Numbered from the stretch's first letter, positions 8,540 to 18,614 are shown. The stretch: 64,000 bases of DNA from Burkholderiaceae bacterium (GCA_030654805.1 JAURWR010000058.1:62001-126000); one strand, 5' to 3'. A program made the numbers and translations. Notes: a model not told the origin generated them from the sequence alone.

Positions 8540-8748
8540 GGTGTTTACCCGCAGTTGCAATGAGCGAACTGTACAGGGATAACCCCATGTATTTAGGCTT
8601 TTATTTACATATATGTGCGCTATTTTTCGACCCTGTCTCAGGGTGATATTAAATTTATCTTTTTAATTCAATACCTTACGATTGATTGGGTGCTGGTATT
8701 AAAGGTTCTTATGTGCATATAAGGTGCAGGGTGGTCCTGAAGCCGAGA
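8540..8748 (-). promoter_or_regulatory. AT-rich intergenic region, probable promoter
   Basis: This is the most AT-rich stretch seen in the window (around 8580-8720, several TTTATT/TTTAATT runs). It lies between two minus-strand genes. No specific operator could be assigned. Confidence 0.35.
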
Positions 8749-9231
8749 TCACTTGATCTCTTCGACCTTGGCCCGGGTGATCGCCCCGTCGGAGCGGCCC
8801 TTGAGATAGGCGTACAGGTGATCGATGTTGTCCATCACGACCGGGCTGGCGCTGAAGCTCGGCATGCCTTTTTCGAGCCGTCCGTTCGTCACGGTGGTCA
8901 CGACCTGTTCCTTGGTCAGGGTCTTGAGGCTCTCGATCAGCGATGGGCCGACCAAGCCTTCCTGGTTGGCGCCGTGGCAGCGGTCGCAGGCGGCCGAGCG
9001 CCAGGCGCGAAAGCCCTTCATCGTTTCCGCATCGACCTTGTAGCCGTCAACCACCGTGTAGAGCGGCGGTGCCGGTGCTTTGGGCGTGGTCTGCGCTGGC
9101 GGTGCAGTCGCTGCTTCGGTTGTGACCTGCGTCAGCGGTGCGGTTGCTGTTTCAGGCAAGCCTTGCGCCTGCGGCGCGCATGCGCTGAGCGCGATCAGGG
9201 AGGAAAGCACGGCTGTCGTGGTCGTTCTCAT
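8749..9231 (-). CDS. Lipoprotein c-type cytochrome, paralogue of XoxG
   Basis: 160 aa. A lipobox (LSAC, Cys18) and an Ala/Thr/Pro linker to about residue 55 are followed by a single-haem domain with C82-DR-C85-H86. From the YTVV segment onward it is strikingly similar to the xoxG product at 56390: ACDRCHGANQEGLVGPSL, LEKGM and SPVVM.NI..LYAYLKGRS occur in both. It should be a membrane-tethered electron acceptor in the periplasm, whereas XoxG is soluble. The axial Met is probably the one in KGMPSF. It is divergent from the small gene at 9484. Confidence 0.9.
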   Translation of the reverse strand: MRTTTTAVLSSLIALSACAPQAQGLPETATAPLTQVTTEAATAPPAQTTPKAPAPPLYTVVDGYKVDAETMKGFRAWRSAACDRCHGANQEGLVGPSLIESLKTLTKEQVVTTVTNGRLEKGMPSFSASPVVMDNIDHLYAYLKGRSDGAITRAKVEEIK

Positions 9232-9483
9232 CTGTGTCCTTCTTCAACAACAAGCAGCGGGGGTGGCTGGTTCAGCAGCGCGTGTGTCCTGCCTCATCAC
9301 AAAACGTGTGCGCCAGGTCGGCGTTGACTCCCGGGTGTCGCACCCGGATGTGTGCAGTGCATCCGGCCGTCTCGCGCGTGCGTAATTCCCTCACGAGTCG
9401 GCTGCAGCGGCCGATATCCATCTCAAGCCGACGACAGGTGTCATCGGGCATTTCCGAGATGGTCATTTTCTGAGGGAGCCTTC

Positions 9484-9765
9484 ATGAAACTCGAGAACAT
9501 CGTTTTCGCCGTTGCCGCGAAGATCGACATTGATCGCTCCTTCGTTTTCGAGTACGTCGTCTGTCGACACATCCAGTCGCTCCTGCTCAAGCGCACCGCG
9601 CTGAGGACGCTGGCGCTCGATGACGATGGTCAGGATTTCGCCGACTCGCCGGCCTTGCACGAATGCATCGACCGTGCGGCCCATCTGTTCCTGGCGGATC
9701 TGGTGCGCGCCAGCGAGATGTGCGAGGCCGCGATCGCGCGCTGGCAGTTGACGTTCGAAACCTGA
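9484..9765 (+). CDS. Hypothetical protein, 93 aa
   Basis: The start ATG is preceded by GAGGGAG at good spacing. No signal peptide or membrane segment; predicted to be mostly helical, with acidic and basic residues mixed. I do not recognise a family. It is divergent from the lipoprotein cytochrome and ends just before the convergent GGDQF gene. Confidence 0.6.
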   Translation: MKLENIVFAVAAKIDIDRSFVFEYVVCRHIQSLLLKRTALRTLALDDDGQDFADSPALHECIDRAAHLFLADLVRASEMCEAAIARWQLTFET

Positions 9766-9793
9766 GACTCGGCGACGGTCCAGACCCGTCGCG

Positions 9794-10351
9794 TCATTGC
9801 GCCTCATCGTCGTCGTCCATCGGATCGGGCGGACCGGCCCACACGTGCTGTGGGGTGCCCGGCCGATGCCGCGAGCGCTTGGCCGACGTGAGCCGCAAGT
9901 CGGCGAGATCGAGCAAGTCCTGCGCACGCCAACCGTCCTCGCTGGGCCGCGCGGATACGCCGATGCAGACATCGATCATGCCGAAGCCTGGGTGGACTTC
10001 ATGCGCGCGTCCGACCAGGCTGCGGATGGCTGACGCGAGTTGCGCCGCCGTGGTCAGTGAGGTGCCGGGCAGCAGCATCGCGAACTGGTCACCGCCGAGT
10101 CGCGCCACGAAATCATTTGTTCGTGCCGAGCGGCGCAGCGTCTGCGCCAGAGCAATCAGGGCCTGGTCGCCAGCGTGGCGGCCTTTCTCCAGGTTGATCA
10201 GGAACAGGTTGTCGAGGTCGATCACGAGCAGGGCCAGCGCCCGCCTGTGCGCCCGGGCGTCGTCCGCCGCTTCGCTCAGCCGGTCGAGAAAGCACGCTCG
10301 ATTCGGCAGGCCCGTGAGCTGGTCGAGGAACAGCGTTGATCCGTTCATCAT
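9794..10351 (-). CDS. Stand-alone GGDEF-family protein with GGDQF signature
   Basis: 185 aa. A GGDEF domain with almost no extra sequence: DQLTGLPNRACF at 10-21, LLVIDLDNLFLIN near 41-53, signature GGDQF at 86-90, and an inhibitory-site RxxD (R77-TN-D80) five residues upstream. The fourth signature residue is Gln instead of Glu, so cyclase activity is uncertain. It could be a weak diguanylate cyclase or a c-di-GMP sensor through the I-site. The C-terminus ends in an acidic run. Confidence 0.85.
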   Translation of the reverse strand: MMNGSTLFLDQLTGLPNRACFLDRLSEAADDARAHRRALALLVIDLDNLFLINLEKGRHAGDQALIALAQTLRRSARTNDFVARLGGDQFAMLLPGTSLTTAAQLASAIRSLVGRAHEVHPGFGMIDVCIGVSARPSEDGWRAQDLLDLADLRLTSAKRSRHRPGTPQHVWAGPPDPMDDDDEAQ

Positions 10352-10631
10352 GATGATCGACTCTACAACCGCCGCGGGCCTTTCAAAAAACGGTTGGCGA
10401 GATCGCCCTTGGCGGCGGGCGGCCGGACTTCAACAGCGGGGGAGGGGGTATCCACGCATCTGCGGAGATTCGCAGGCCCCCGGGCTTGAGGCCGGCCTGA
10501 AAACTGCCGATAGATGAGACGAGCTCGCCTGCTGCGGAGCTTGCCCGCATTTTCTACACGGCCCTTCACTGTTTCACTGTCACTGGCATGTTCCGTCGAT
10601 TGCCCGATCCCGTCATGAAGATTGCACCCCG

Positions 10632-11810
10632 ATGAGGTTGAACCTGTCCCTGGGACGCAAGAAGGTTGCCGCCGCCGGATTCAATCGCAGCGCAGAGAAG
10701 TCGCGTGTGGCCGAATCACTGGTGCGCAGCGCATCGCGCCTGCTCGAACGCCGCAACGACCGGGACGTCATCCACAGCGTCTGCGAGTCGCTGACCGTCG
10801 CGACGCCGCATGTGCGGCTGGCCTGGACCTGGTTCGGTCCGGTCGACACGCCGCGCATCGTGCCGCAGGTCGTCGTCGGGCCGGCGGCGGACTATGCGCG
10901 CAAGCTGTCGATCGATCGCAGTTTTTTCACCGAGATCGGATCGGCATTTCGCACGCTGGCAGGCAAGAAGGTCGAACCGTTCAACGTCTCGCGGATGTCG
11001 TTGTACGGTCCCTGGCGCGAGGCGGCGGCGATCCACGGCATCCGTTGCTCGCTGGTCTTGCCGCTCGCTTCCACGGTCAACAACGACCGAGGCCTGCTGG
11101 CCTTGTACGCCGACCAACCCGACTATTTCGAGCAGGTCGGCATCGGCCTGTTCGAGGCGCTGGCCGACATGTTCAGCTCGGTGCTCTCTGCGGCGACCGA
11201 GCGAGTGCAGTTGCGCGAAGCAGCCTGTTCGGACGCGCTGACCGGGTTGCTGAACCGACACGCGGTCGATGTCGTCGCCCAACCGATCCTGCGCACCGAT
11301 GGTTTCGATCCGCAGGCGACGGTGCTTGTCATCGACGTCGATCACTTCAAGCGCGCCAACGACGATTACGGCCATGCCGGTGGCGACGCGCTGCTGTGCA
11401 GCGTCGCCGACAGGCTGCGGCGCGGCCTGCGCAAGGGAGACAACGTGTTGCGCTGGGGTGGCGAAGAGTTCCTGGTGTGCCTGCCGCGAACCGATCTTGC
11501 CTCGGCGACGCTTGTGGCCTACAAGATGCTGGATGCGGTCGGGCAGCATCCGCACGCGCTGCCGGATGGTCGCTCGACGCAACTGACGGTATCGATCGGC
11601 GTGGCCGAACTGGGCATCGCTGAGCCGTTCATCGCGGCCGTCGAGCGCGCAGACACCGCGTTGTACGAGGCCAAACGGCAAGGCCGCAACCGGGTCTGCA
11701 AGGCACCCGCGATGGCGGCGAGTGGAAACGAACCGGAACCCGACGCCCGCAGCGTGCCGGAACGTCAGTCCGTCACCGAGATCACTCGAAGTCGGGCATC
11801 GCTTCCCTGA
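10632..11810 (+). CDS. GAF-like/GGDEF diguanylate cyclase
   Basis: 392 aa. A GAF-like sensory domain spans about 30-195, followed by a GGDEF domain with DALTGLLNRHAV and the intact signature GGEEF at 276-280, with an I-site RxxD upstream (RKGD). It should make c-di-GMP in the cytoplasm. No membrane segments are seen. The last 29 bp overlap the convergent hypothetical gene at 11782. It may act opposite the HD-GYP protein encoded 2 kb downstream. Confidence 0.9.
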   Translation: MRLNLSLGRKKVAAAGFNRSAEKSRVAESLVRSASRLLERRNDRDVIHSVCESLTVATPHVRLAWTWFGPVDTPRIVPQVVVGPAADYARKLSIDRSFFTEIGSAFRTLAGKKVEPFNVSRMSLYGPWREAAAIHGIRCSLVLPLASTVNNDRGLLALYADQPDYFEQVGIGLFEALADMFSSVLSAATERVQLREAACSDALTGLLNRHAVDVVAQPILRTDGFDPQATVLVIDVDHFKRANDDYGHAGGDALLCSVADRLRRGLRKGDNVLRWGGEEFLVCLPRTDLASATLVAYKMLDAVGQHPHALPDGRSTQLTVSIGVAELGIAEPFIAAVERADTALYEAKRQGRNRVCKAPAMAASGNEPEPDARSVPERQSVTEITRSRASLP

Positions 11811-12072
11811 TCGCCTCCGTCGTGTTGGATGCGTGCGTGGCGATCTGCTCATGGTTGCGCGCGATGACGTGCAGCGGATAAGTACCGGACACGATACCTC
11901 GGTACCAGACTTCGGCGCCGACCACCTCTGGCGCCAGCCCTTCGACTGCGGCGACCAGCGCATCGACCAGCGACTGGAGATCGGCGTCGGCAAACAGCGC
12001 CTCGCCCTCATGGGTGACCCGGTAATCGAACAAGTGACCCTGCGGCGAGTCGATCTCGATGCGGACGATCAT
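11782..12072 (-). CDS. Hypothetical protein, 96 aa
   Basis: Small acidic protein starting MIVRIEIDSPQGH. No signal peptide or known motif was seen. It is convergent with, and slightly overlaps, the diguanylate cyclase gene, and lies downstream of the HD-GYP gene on the same strand. I do not recognise the family. Confidence 0.6.
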   Translation of the reverse strand: MIVRIEIDSPQGHLFDYRVTHEGEALFADADLQSLVDALVAAVEGLAPEVVGAEVWYRGIVSGTYPLHVIARNHEQIATHASNTTEAIREAMPDFE

Positions 12073-12193
12073 GAACTGCTCCTGGAATGCGGCCGTGAAA
12101 CGGCGTGTATGTTGGCACGCGCTGTACGCCCCAGCCGACCGCTGAGACGCCGGGATCCTTCATTCGTTGGAGGTCAGCGAGGGTGATGCCCGC

Positions 12194-13453
12194 CTATGCG
12201 TTCCAAATCGGCCACAGCGGAGCCAAGCGTTCGGCGTCTTCGGTGCTGACATCCGGATGCGGCCAGAGACAATCGCGCTCGAGGCAGTTCAATCGATAAC
12301 CTATCTCGCCCATTGCCGTCGTCAGTTCGAACAAGCTCTCTGGGGAATCGTTATTCGATGCGGTGCTCCAGAGTCCGATGGCGTTTCCACCCACACGCAG
12401 GCGCTCAACTCGCGTCGATACGTTGCGCGCCACTTCCTGGGCCACGGAGGAAACGTCGGTGCGCGCGGCGAGTATTCGGGCCTGTTCATCAATCTGCGCA
12501 AGCGTGGTGTCCATGAGGCTCAGACGCGTGTTCAACGCGTCAGCATCCGGCAGAACTGCCTTGATGTCCTCTTGAGCCTGAGTAGCGGCCGTGGCCAGGA
12601 AACCGATCCAGCCCGGTTCGTATTCACCCGGGATCATGCGCAGCGCGAAGCTGATCCGCGCGAGCGGCGCCCTCGGTGCGGATGCGATACCCAGCGCTGT
12701 TTCAGTGATGGCCAGCAATCGGCCCAGGGGCGACAGGGCTCCGCCAGTGGCTCGCATCGGATATCCGGTGCCGTCGAGCCTTTCGTGGTGTTCGCCGACA
12801 GCTCGGGCCAACGCCATGGGGTAGTCGGTCGTGGTGGCCAGCAGCAACTCCCCGACGCGCGGATGGGTCGCGACGTGTCTGTAGCTTCGAATGTCCAGTT
12901 TTTGACTGCCGTCCAGGTACTTGGGGTTGACGTACATCTCACCCAGGTCGTGCAGCAGCCCGCCGAGCATTGCAAGGCGATGGTCATAGGGATCGGACTT
13001 CACGCTCATCTGCATCGCGCCGGCCAAGGCCATGCCTCGAACTGCATGCTCGAACACCTCCGGCTTGGTCGCATGCGAGGTCGTCAACAGCAGTTGCACG
13101 ACGGCGTGAAGCGGGAGGCGCTTGACTTCATGGAGAAGTCGATCTTCAAAAGGCCGCGCCACCTGAGCCAGCGCATGGTGGCTGGCGATAAACGTCGCCA
13201 ATGCGTCGTGAAGCTCCATGATGCCCACGCCGTCTTCGGCGCGCAGACACGCTTCCAGCGGATGCCTGAGCTTGCGTTGCAGCAGCCGCTCGTGCAGCGA
13301 CGGTGAGACCGGTTGGTCGCGGGCCCACAGTTTGGTTCCGCGGTCGTCGAAAATGTCTTGCGAGGCCACGATCCTGCGCGTGGCGCTGGCCTCTACGATG
13401 CAGGACAAGGCATGGGGATTGGCGAGACTGAAAGCCTGTGGATTTGCAGCCAT
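12194..13453 (-). CDS. HD-GYP domain c-di-GMP phosphodiesterase
   Basis: 419 aa. The HD doublet is H168-D169 (GGLLHDLGEMYVNP) and the GYP motif is HHERLDGTGYP at 222-232, both intact, so c-di-GMP hydrolysis is expected. The N-terminal ~130 residues are an uncharacterised input region and the C-terminal ~150 are helical. No membrane segment. With the two GGDEF genes it makes a compact c-di-GMP locus next to the giant-protein operon. Confidence 0.88.
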   Translation of the reverse strand: MAANPQAFSLANPHALSCIVEASATRRIVASQDIFDDRGTKLWARDQPVSPSLHERLLQRKLRHPLEACLRAEDGVGIMELHDALATFIASHHALAQVARPFEDRLLHEVKRLPLHAVVQLLLTTSHATKPEVFEHAVRGMALAGAMQMSVKSDPYDHRLAMLGGLLHDLGEMYVNPKYLDGSQKLDIRSYRHVATHPRVGELLLATTTDYPMALARAVGEHHERLDGTGYPMRATGGALSPLGRLLAITETALGIASAPRAPLARISFALRMIPGEYEPGWIGFLATAATQAQEDIKAVLPDADALNTRLSLMDTTLAQIDEQARILAARTDVSSVAQEVARNVSTRVERLRVGGNAIGLWSTASNNDSPESLFELTTAMGEIGYRLNCLERDCLWPHPDVSTEDAERLAPLWPIWNA

Positions 13454-13621
13454 ATCTCTTCTGTTCCCTTTGTTGCAAAGGGTGCGGCTGCATCCGCAGA
13501 GGGTGTGTCACCTTCCTGCTCGGTTTTGCTGCGTCTCCCGTAAGCGTTCAATTCTGTCTACGCCGGGATGTTGTTACTACCTGTAAGAGTTAACAGGTTC
13601 GGGGAGCGTGGCCCCCGGCAT

Positions 13622-16600
13622 TCAGGTTTCGGGCAACCCGAACACCTCGGCGTAGACCAGCCGCTCCTCGACAACGATGCGGCGATGGGTGCCACCGGAG
13701 CGCACCTCGGGCACGGTTCGGTCGGTGTAGTAGCGCTCGAACTCGCGCAGCATCAGGCGCGCCGGTCGGTCGGTCGGCAGCGCGGGCAGGGTGGCCGTCA
13801 GCGTCCAGACCGGCGGGTCGATCAGCAGCGAAGGGAGGTTCGGCAGTCGTTCCACCAGACGGTCTGATGGCGATGTGACCGCGGCTGCGGCCACTGCAGC
13901 GCCGCCACCGATCGCGTCGACCCGCTGCTCCATGCGGTCGAAGCGCAGCGTGCTGCCCAGCCGGGTGCGGATCGGCACGCGCTGCAGGTGATCGACCGGC
14001 TGCACGATCACCGGACGGGGAATCTCGAACACCGGAGGCGTCGGGCTCACCGGCGCGGAATCGCCGCCCACCGATCCTGTTCCCACCACCGCGTGATCTG
14101 ACCACGCCAGGTCGGAGTCGATCGCCGGGTCGCGCGTCTGCAGCACCAGTTCGACGCGGTTGCGACCGGTCTCGAAGTTCTGGCCCAGTCCCGGCTGGAA
14201 CGAGATATCGGCATACGGCGACTCCGGCGTGCCGCCCGGGTTGAACTGGCGCATCGGCCCGCGTTCGGGCACCGGGCCGTGCAGTTTCAGCGTCAGCGAC
14301 GAGGCCTGCCGTTGCAGCACAGCGCGGCGGCGTGGCAGCACCTGCGCGAACTCGGCCAGCACGACCTTCGACACCTTCGCCTCGGCCAGCGCGTTCGGCT
14401 GGTAGCGCACCAGCGCGAGCCGCACGAAGGGCATGTAGGTGGTGCCCGGGTTCAGCTCGATGTCGCTGTACCAGAGCTTGCGCGCGGCGTCGAAATGCAC
14501 GCGGTGACCGACGACCACCACGGCCGTGCCGGGCTGTTCGAGCAGCGTCACCGTCTCGCTGGCGACTGCGGCCGGGAAGTCGCTGACGCGCGATTGCGCT
14601 GACGGCACGTCGCTGTCCCAGATCGGGTCGCGGCCCCATTGGGTGACGAAGGGCAGCTGCGCCGGCGGGATCGTGTCGAAGCGGGTGTTGTCGCCGCGGA
14701 TCACGACGCCCAGCAGCTCGCCGTCGCCCGAACTGAACCACGGACGGTCCAGGTAGACGCGCAGGCCGTTGCCGTGGCGGGTGCTCTGCACCGTGCTGCC
14801 GTTCGGCGCCGGCCGGTCCCAGCGGAAGGTCGGCACGGTGTAGATCAGTTCCGGCACCTCGGGCGGAGCGCTCGACGGCACGATCACGCCGATCAGGCCG
14901 GTGGGGCTGCTGCGCGCGACTTCGATCACCGGCGCGCCGGCATCGACCTCGGCGCCGAGCGCCGGCAGCGCACGGATCTCGACGCGGTCGGCGTCGACCC
15001 GCGGCCCGTCGCGGGTGATCCGCGCCGCATCGGCATACAGCTTCGGCGGCAGGTACTCGCGAAAGCGCGTGGTCGCGCGCAGGTGGTAGCGCACGAAGCG
15101 GAAATGCGTGTCGCCGAACTCGTGCCGGTTGCCCGGCACCGCCGGCCGCTGCGCCACGCCGTTGGCATCGACCTGACCGCCGACCGGCTGGAATTCGTGC
15201 TGCGCTCGCACCGCGTCCTGCAGCACGAACACATTCGGGTGGTTGTCGCCGAGGCGGATCTCGGCCAACTGCGCCTGGTGCGTGACGCGCCGTGGCCCGG
15301 GTTTGACGGGGTCGTCGTTCAGCGGGTCGTCGATCCATTCGTCCCATTCGCCGACGATCTCGAATTGGCCGGTGCTCGGCCCGTGCAGCAGCACCTGGCG
15401 CGCCAGCAGCGTGGCATGCGGATCGCCGACGCCGCGGTTCACCGACACGAAGGCCAGCGCCGGCAGGCACACCGGCTGCTGCGTCGCGTGCACCAGCGTC
15501 ACCGCGCGCCACGGCGTCATCGTCCAGTTGGCGCCCGCCATCGCTTCCGCGCGCAGCTTCGTCGCGCCGTTGGTGTCGTGCCAGCGCGGCAGACCGAAGT
15601 GGTCGATCAGCCGGTCGTGCACGAAGCTGGCGTAGCGCAGCCGCGCGATGTGTCCTTTCGGCAGAAAGATCACGAGCGTGCGGTCGGCCAGGCTCCATTT
15701 CGGCGCGTCGGCTGCGGTGTGCTGCGGCCCGCACGGCGGCGCATCGACCTCGCCGGGCTGCTCGGCCAGCACCAGTCGCAGGCTTCGCATGTCGTCGGGC
15801 CAGTCGGTGGCCGGGTCGTCGCCGGGATCGGCGTCGAAATCGACCAGCAGCACCCAGCGCTCCTTGCTTGGTACCAGCGCAGCGCGCAGGCCGTCGGCGA
15901 TGACGACGCCGAGCAGCCCGGGCGCGAGTTGCTGCAGCGGCAGACCCTGCACCAGCGGCTGGATGCCCGGCACGTTGTGCAGCGCGATGCCGCCACAGGC
16001 CGGGTCGGCGAGGTAGGGCACCGGCACGATCGCCTCGCGGTGGATCAGGTACTGCCCCGCAGCGAAGCGGTCGCGAGAGGCGTCGGCCTGTTCGGGCGGC
16101 GCGATCACCGCGCCCGGACCCTGAACGGTGGCGGCATCGGCGGCCTTGGCGGGCGTCACCAATTCGAGCTGCGCGCCAGGCACCGGGTGCATCAGCGAAC
16201 CCGATTCGCGTGCTGCGATCGCGTAGGCCTTCTTCGCGGCATCCGGGTCGGCACGGCCGATCGCGAAGTCGAACACGCCGTGCAGCTCGCACTGCTGCTG
16301 AGCCGATTTGGGCGGCACGACGTGGCGATCGGCGGTGGCGGTGTATTCGAAGTCGGGGTTCTCGTACAGCGGCGCGAGCGTCGCATCGGTCGCGATGGCG
16401 GCGGTGTAGTCGACCGTGCTGCGGTCGAAGTTGCTGCGCAGCACCAGCCGCTCGAGGGACTCGCCTTCGCTGAGCTTGCGTGGCAGCACCAGCGCTGGCG
16501 GGTCGACCGGCTCGAAGCGGCCGTAGGTCAGCGGGTCGCTGGCCTGCTCGTCGTCGGCGACATCGCGCTCCTCGAGGTCCAGGCTGTTGCCGGCCAGATC

Positions 16601-18580
16601 GACCAGCCGTGCGCGCACCCGGTATTCGTGACCGAAGCGCAGGCGTGGCAGGCTGCCTTTCGCCGCCGTCACCTTGACCGCGAGGCCGTTGCCGTTGGGC
16701 GCGGCGGTCTCGTCAATGTCGACCACCTCTTCGGTCTGCAGGTTGGTGCCGGGCTCGATGCGGTCGCGGATCGTGCGGCCGGGGCGCGGGGCCGCCAGGC
16801 TCCAGCCGGTCCAGCGGAACAGCGTCTCGTGCAGGTACTGGTCGTCGGGCGCGTCTTCCGAGCCGGTGGTCGAGGCGCCCTTGACGCAACCTTCGTCCGG
16901 AGGCAGGTCGATGGCGACCGCCGGATCGACGGCGTCGCGCGGCAGCGCGGTGTAGCGCGCTTCGCGCTGGCACAGCGACTTCCAGCGGCCGACGTCGCGG
17001 TCGTGGATGTCGATGCGGTAGCCGCGCAGCACGTCCTCGGCGAACAGCGTCACCTGCGCCGCGGCCGCGCCACCGGTGTCGATGCGGCCGTGGTTCAAGA
17101 CCGCCGCAGCCGCGTTGGTGGCGACGTGGCCGGCGCGACCGTGACGCGAAACGCCCAGTCCGCCGGAGCGCAGCGCGGCCACCGGCTGCCGGTCGCCGGT
17201 CGTGTAGGTCACCTGTCCGTCGGCACCGAGGGCCAGGCTCTTGCCGACCAGCCGCTGCGCACTCAGCACGAAGTCGACCGTCTTCAGCGCCGCGCCGTCG
17301 GGATCGACCTGGAACACGTCGAACGCGCTGCCTTCGCGCGGGTGCACCGGCTGGTGGCTGTCGTTCGCACGGTGCAGGTTCAACAGGCCGCCCACGTGGT
17401 CGTCGGTGCGCGGGCGCACGACGAAGCGCCGCTTCGTCGCCCACCAGGCGGTGGTGGGGAACGTGTCGCCGCTCGTGTCGTGCGGCGGGTTGGCCGACAG
17501 CCGCAGGCGCATGAAGCCCTGCGCCGGGATGCCCGCTCCGAGCAGCGCGTCGATCGGGTCGTCGGTCTCCAGCACGCAGTCGATGATCAGCCCGAGGCGG
17601 CGCAGCAGCTGCGGGTGGTCGCCGTAGGACGCGACGCGCTGGTGGAAGTCGTATTCCGGCGGCTTCACCGGCGTGCTGCCGCCGACGAACGACGGCCGGC
17701 GCATGGCCAGTTGATCCTTGGTGGGGGTCGTGCGCCGGTAGAAGCGCTCGGACTGCCACAGCGCGTATTCGGCCGGACCGGAGAACTGCTCCATCAACTG
17801 CGCGCGCGGTTCGCGGTCGGCGGCATTCGATACCGCGATGGCGCCGCTGCGCAGCGCGGCCGGGTCTTCCCAGTCCGGTGGCAGCGCGCGCAGCGCGAAC
17901 TCGCGTTGGCGGTCTTCGAGGCCCGGCACGCGCACCGGCGCCTTGATGCAGCTGTCGGCGGTGAACACCCGGCGGTTGATGAAGTCGTCGTGCAGGCGCA
18001 CGCCGCGGCCTTCGTCGTCTTCGCGCTGGAAGCGGTCGAATCCGGGGCCCATCACCTCGATCGAGCTGTGCCCGAGGTTGAATTTCTCGGTGTGCGTGCC
18101 GGCCTCGCCGAGCATGTCTTTCAGCGCCGGGTCGGCGGCGCTCCAGGGCAGCAAGGTCGGGTGGTCGACTCCCGCCTGCGCCGAGATGTCGCGGTAGTGC
18201 CGCCGCACGAAGCCCAGCACGTTGCGCACCGGGAACGAGCGCAGGTTGACCGCGCTCATGTCCTTGAACTGGAAGCCGGCGACCGGCAGCGTCGGGCCGA
18301 ACAGGCGCTGCCAGACGGCGCTGTCGGGCGCCAGATCGGGCGCAGCGATCGGGATCAGGCCGACCGTCGTGCCGCCGATGTCGAGCGCGAACTTCTGCTG
18401 CGCGATCGTCGCCGGCCAGTCGAGCCATTCGGGGAAGCTGGCCAGCTGCTGTTCGGCGGCCGTTTCAGGCGTGAGGCGGGGCGACGCGACGATCGACACG
18501 CGCCACTTGCCACGGTGCTCGTTGTCGCCGGTTTCGCGCCCGTGGGGCAAGACGGTCCAGATGATTTTTTGTTGTGCCAT
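13622..18580 (-). CDS. Giant protein of unknown function (second gene of pair)
   Basis: 1652 aa, unrecognised. There is no signal peptide or membrane span. The composition is beta-rich with frequent Pro, Asp and Arg, as in large multidomain structural or adhesin-like proteins. Landmarks: an N-terminal IIWTVLPHGRE; several segments suited to Ig-like or jelly-roll strands (RVRARLVDLAGNSLDLEERD; ELNPGTTYMPFVRLALVRY near residue 1390); and a conserved-looking C-terminus around residue 1620 (LMLREFERYYTD, VVEERLVYAEVFGLPET). The start ATG has GGAG upstream and follows the 1462-aa gene by 34 nt, so the two are co-transcribed. The full-length open frame in high-GC DNA and matched codon use support a real gene. 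No repeat units or Cys pairs stand out. Confidence 0.85.
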   Translation of the reverse strand: MAQQKIIWTVLPHGRETGDNEHRGKWRVSIVASPRLTPETAAEQQLASFPEWLDWPATIAQQKFALDIGGTTVGLIPIAAPDLAPDSAVWQRLFGPTLPVAGFQFKDMSAVNLRSFPVRNVLGFVRRHYRDISAQAGVDHPTLLPWSAADPALKDMLGEAGTHTEKFNLGHSSIEVMGPGFDRFQREDDEGRGVRLHDDFINRRVFTADSCIKAPVRVPGLEDRQREFALRALPPDWEDPAALRSGAIAVSNAADREPRAQLMEQFSGPAEYALWQSERFYRRTTPTKDQLAMRRPSFVGGSTPVKPPEYDFHQRVASYGDHPQLLRRLGLIIDCVLETDDPIDALLGAGIPAQGFMRLRLSANPPHDTSGDTFPTTAWWATKRRFVVRPRTDDHVGGLLNLHRANDSHQPVHPREGSAFDVFQVDPDGAALKTVDFVLSAQRLVGKSLALGADGQVTYTTGDRQPVAALRSGGLGVSRHGRAGHVATNAAAAVLNHGRIDTGGAAAAQVTLFAEDVLRGYRIDIHDRDVGRWKSLCQREARYTALPRDAVDPAVAIDLPPDEGCVKGASTTGSEDAPDDQYLHETLFRWTGWSLAAPRPGRTIRDRIEPGTNLQTEEVVDIDETAAPNGNGLAVKVTAAKGSLPRLRFGHEYRVRARLVDLAGNSLDLEERDVADDEQASDPLTYGRFEPVDPPALVLPRKLSEGESLERLVLRSNFDRSTVDYTAAIATDATLAPLYENPDFEYTATADRHVVPPKSAQQQCELHGVFDFAIGRADPDAAKKAYAIAARESGSLMHPVPGAQLELVTPAKAADAATVQGPGAVIAPPEQADASRDRFAAGQYLIHREAIVPVPYLADPACGGIALHNVPGIQPLVQGLPLQQLAPGLLGVVIADGLRAALVPSKERWVLLVDFDADPGDDPATDWPDDMRSLRLVLAEQPGEVDAPPCGPQHTAADAPKWSLADRTLVIFLPKGHIARLRYASFVHDRLIDHFGLPRWHDTNGATKLRAEAMAGANWTMTPWRAVTLVHATQQPVCLPALAFVSVNRGVGDPHATLLARQVLLHGPSTGQFEIVGEWDEWIDDPLNDDPVKPGPRRVTHQAQLAEIRLGDNHPNVFVLQDAVRAQHEFQPVGGQVDANGVAQRPAVPGNRHEFGDTHFRFVRYHLRATTRFREYLPPKLYADAARITRDGPRVDADRVEIRALPALGAEVDAGAPVIEVARSSPTGLIGVIVPSSAPPEVPELIYTVPTFRWDRPAPNGSTVQSTRHGNGLRVYLDRPWFSSGDGELLGVVIRGDNTRFDTIPPAQLPFVTQWGRDPIWDSDVPSAQSRVSDFPAAVASETVTLLEQPGTAVVVVGHRVHFDAARKLWYSDIELNPGTTYMPFVRLALVRYQPNALAEAKVSKVVLAEFAQVLPRRRAVLQRQASSLTLKLHGPVPERGPMRQFNPGGTPESPYADISFQPGLGQNFETGRNRVELVLQTRDPAIDSDLAWSDHAVVGTGSVGGDSAPVSPTPPVFEIPRPVIVQPVDHLQRVPIRTRLGSTLRFDRMEQRVDAIGGGAAVAAAAVTSPSDRLVERLPNLPSLLIDPPVWTLTATLPALPTDRPARLMLREFERYYTDRTVPEVRSGGTHRRIVVEERLVYAEVFGLPET

Positions 18581-18614
18581 GGAGGGTCTCCAGCGATCCC
18601 TTGCAAAACGAGGT

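Noticed and set aside
13590-16292. 900-codon frame in another minus phase
   Set aside because: Arg/Ala-rich phase shadow of the 1652-aa gene.
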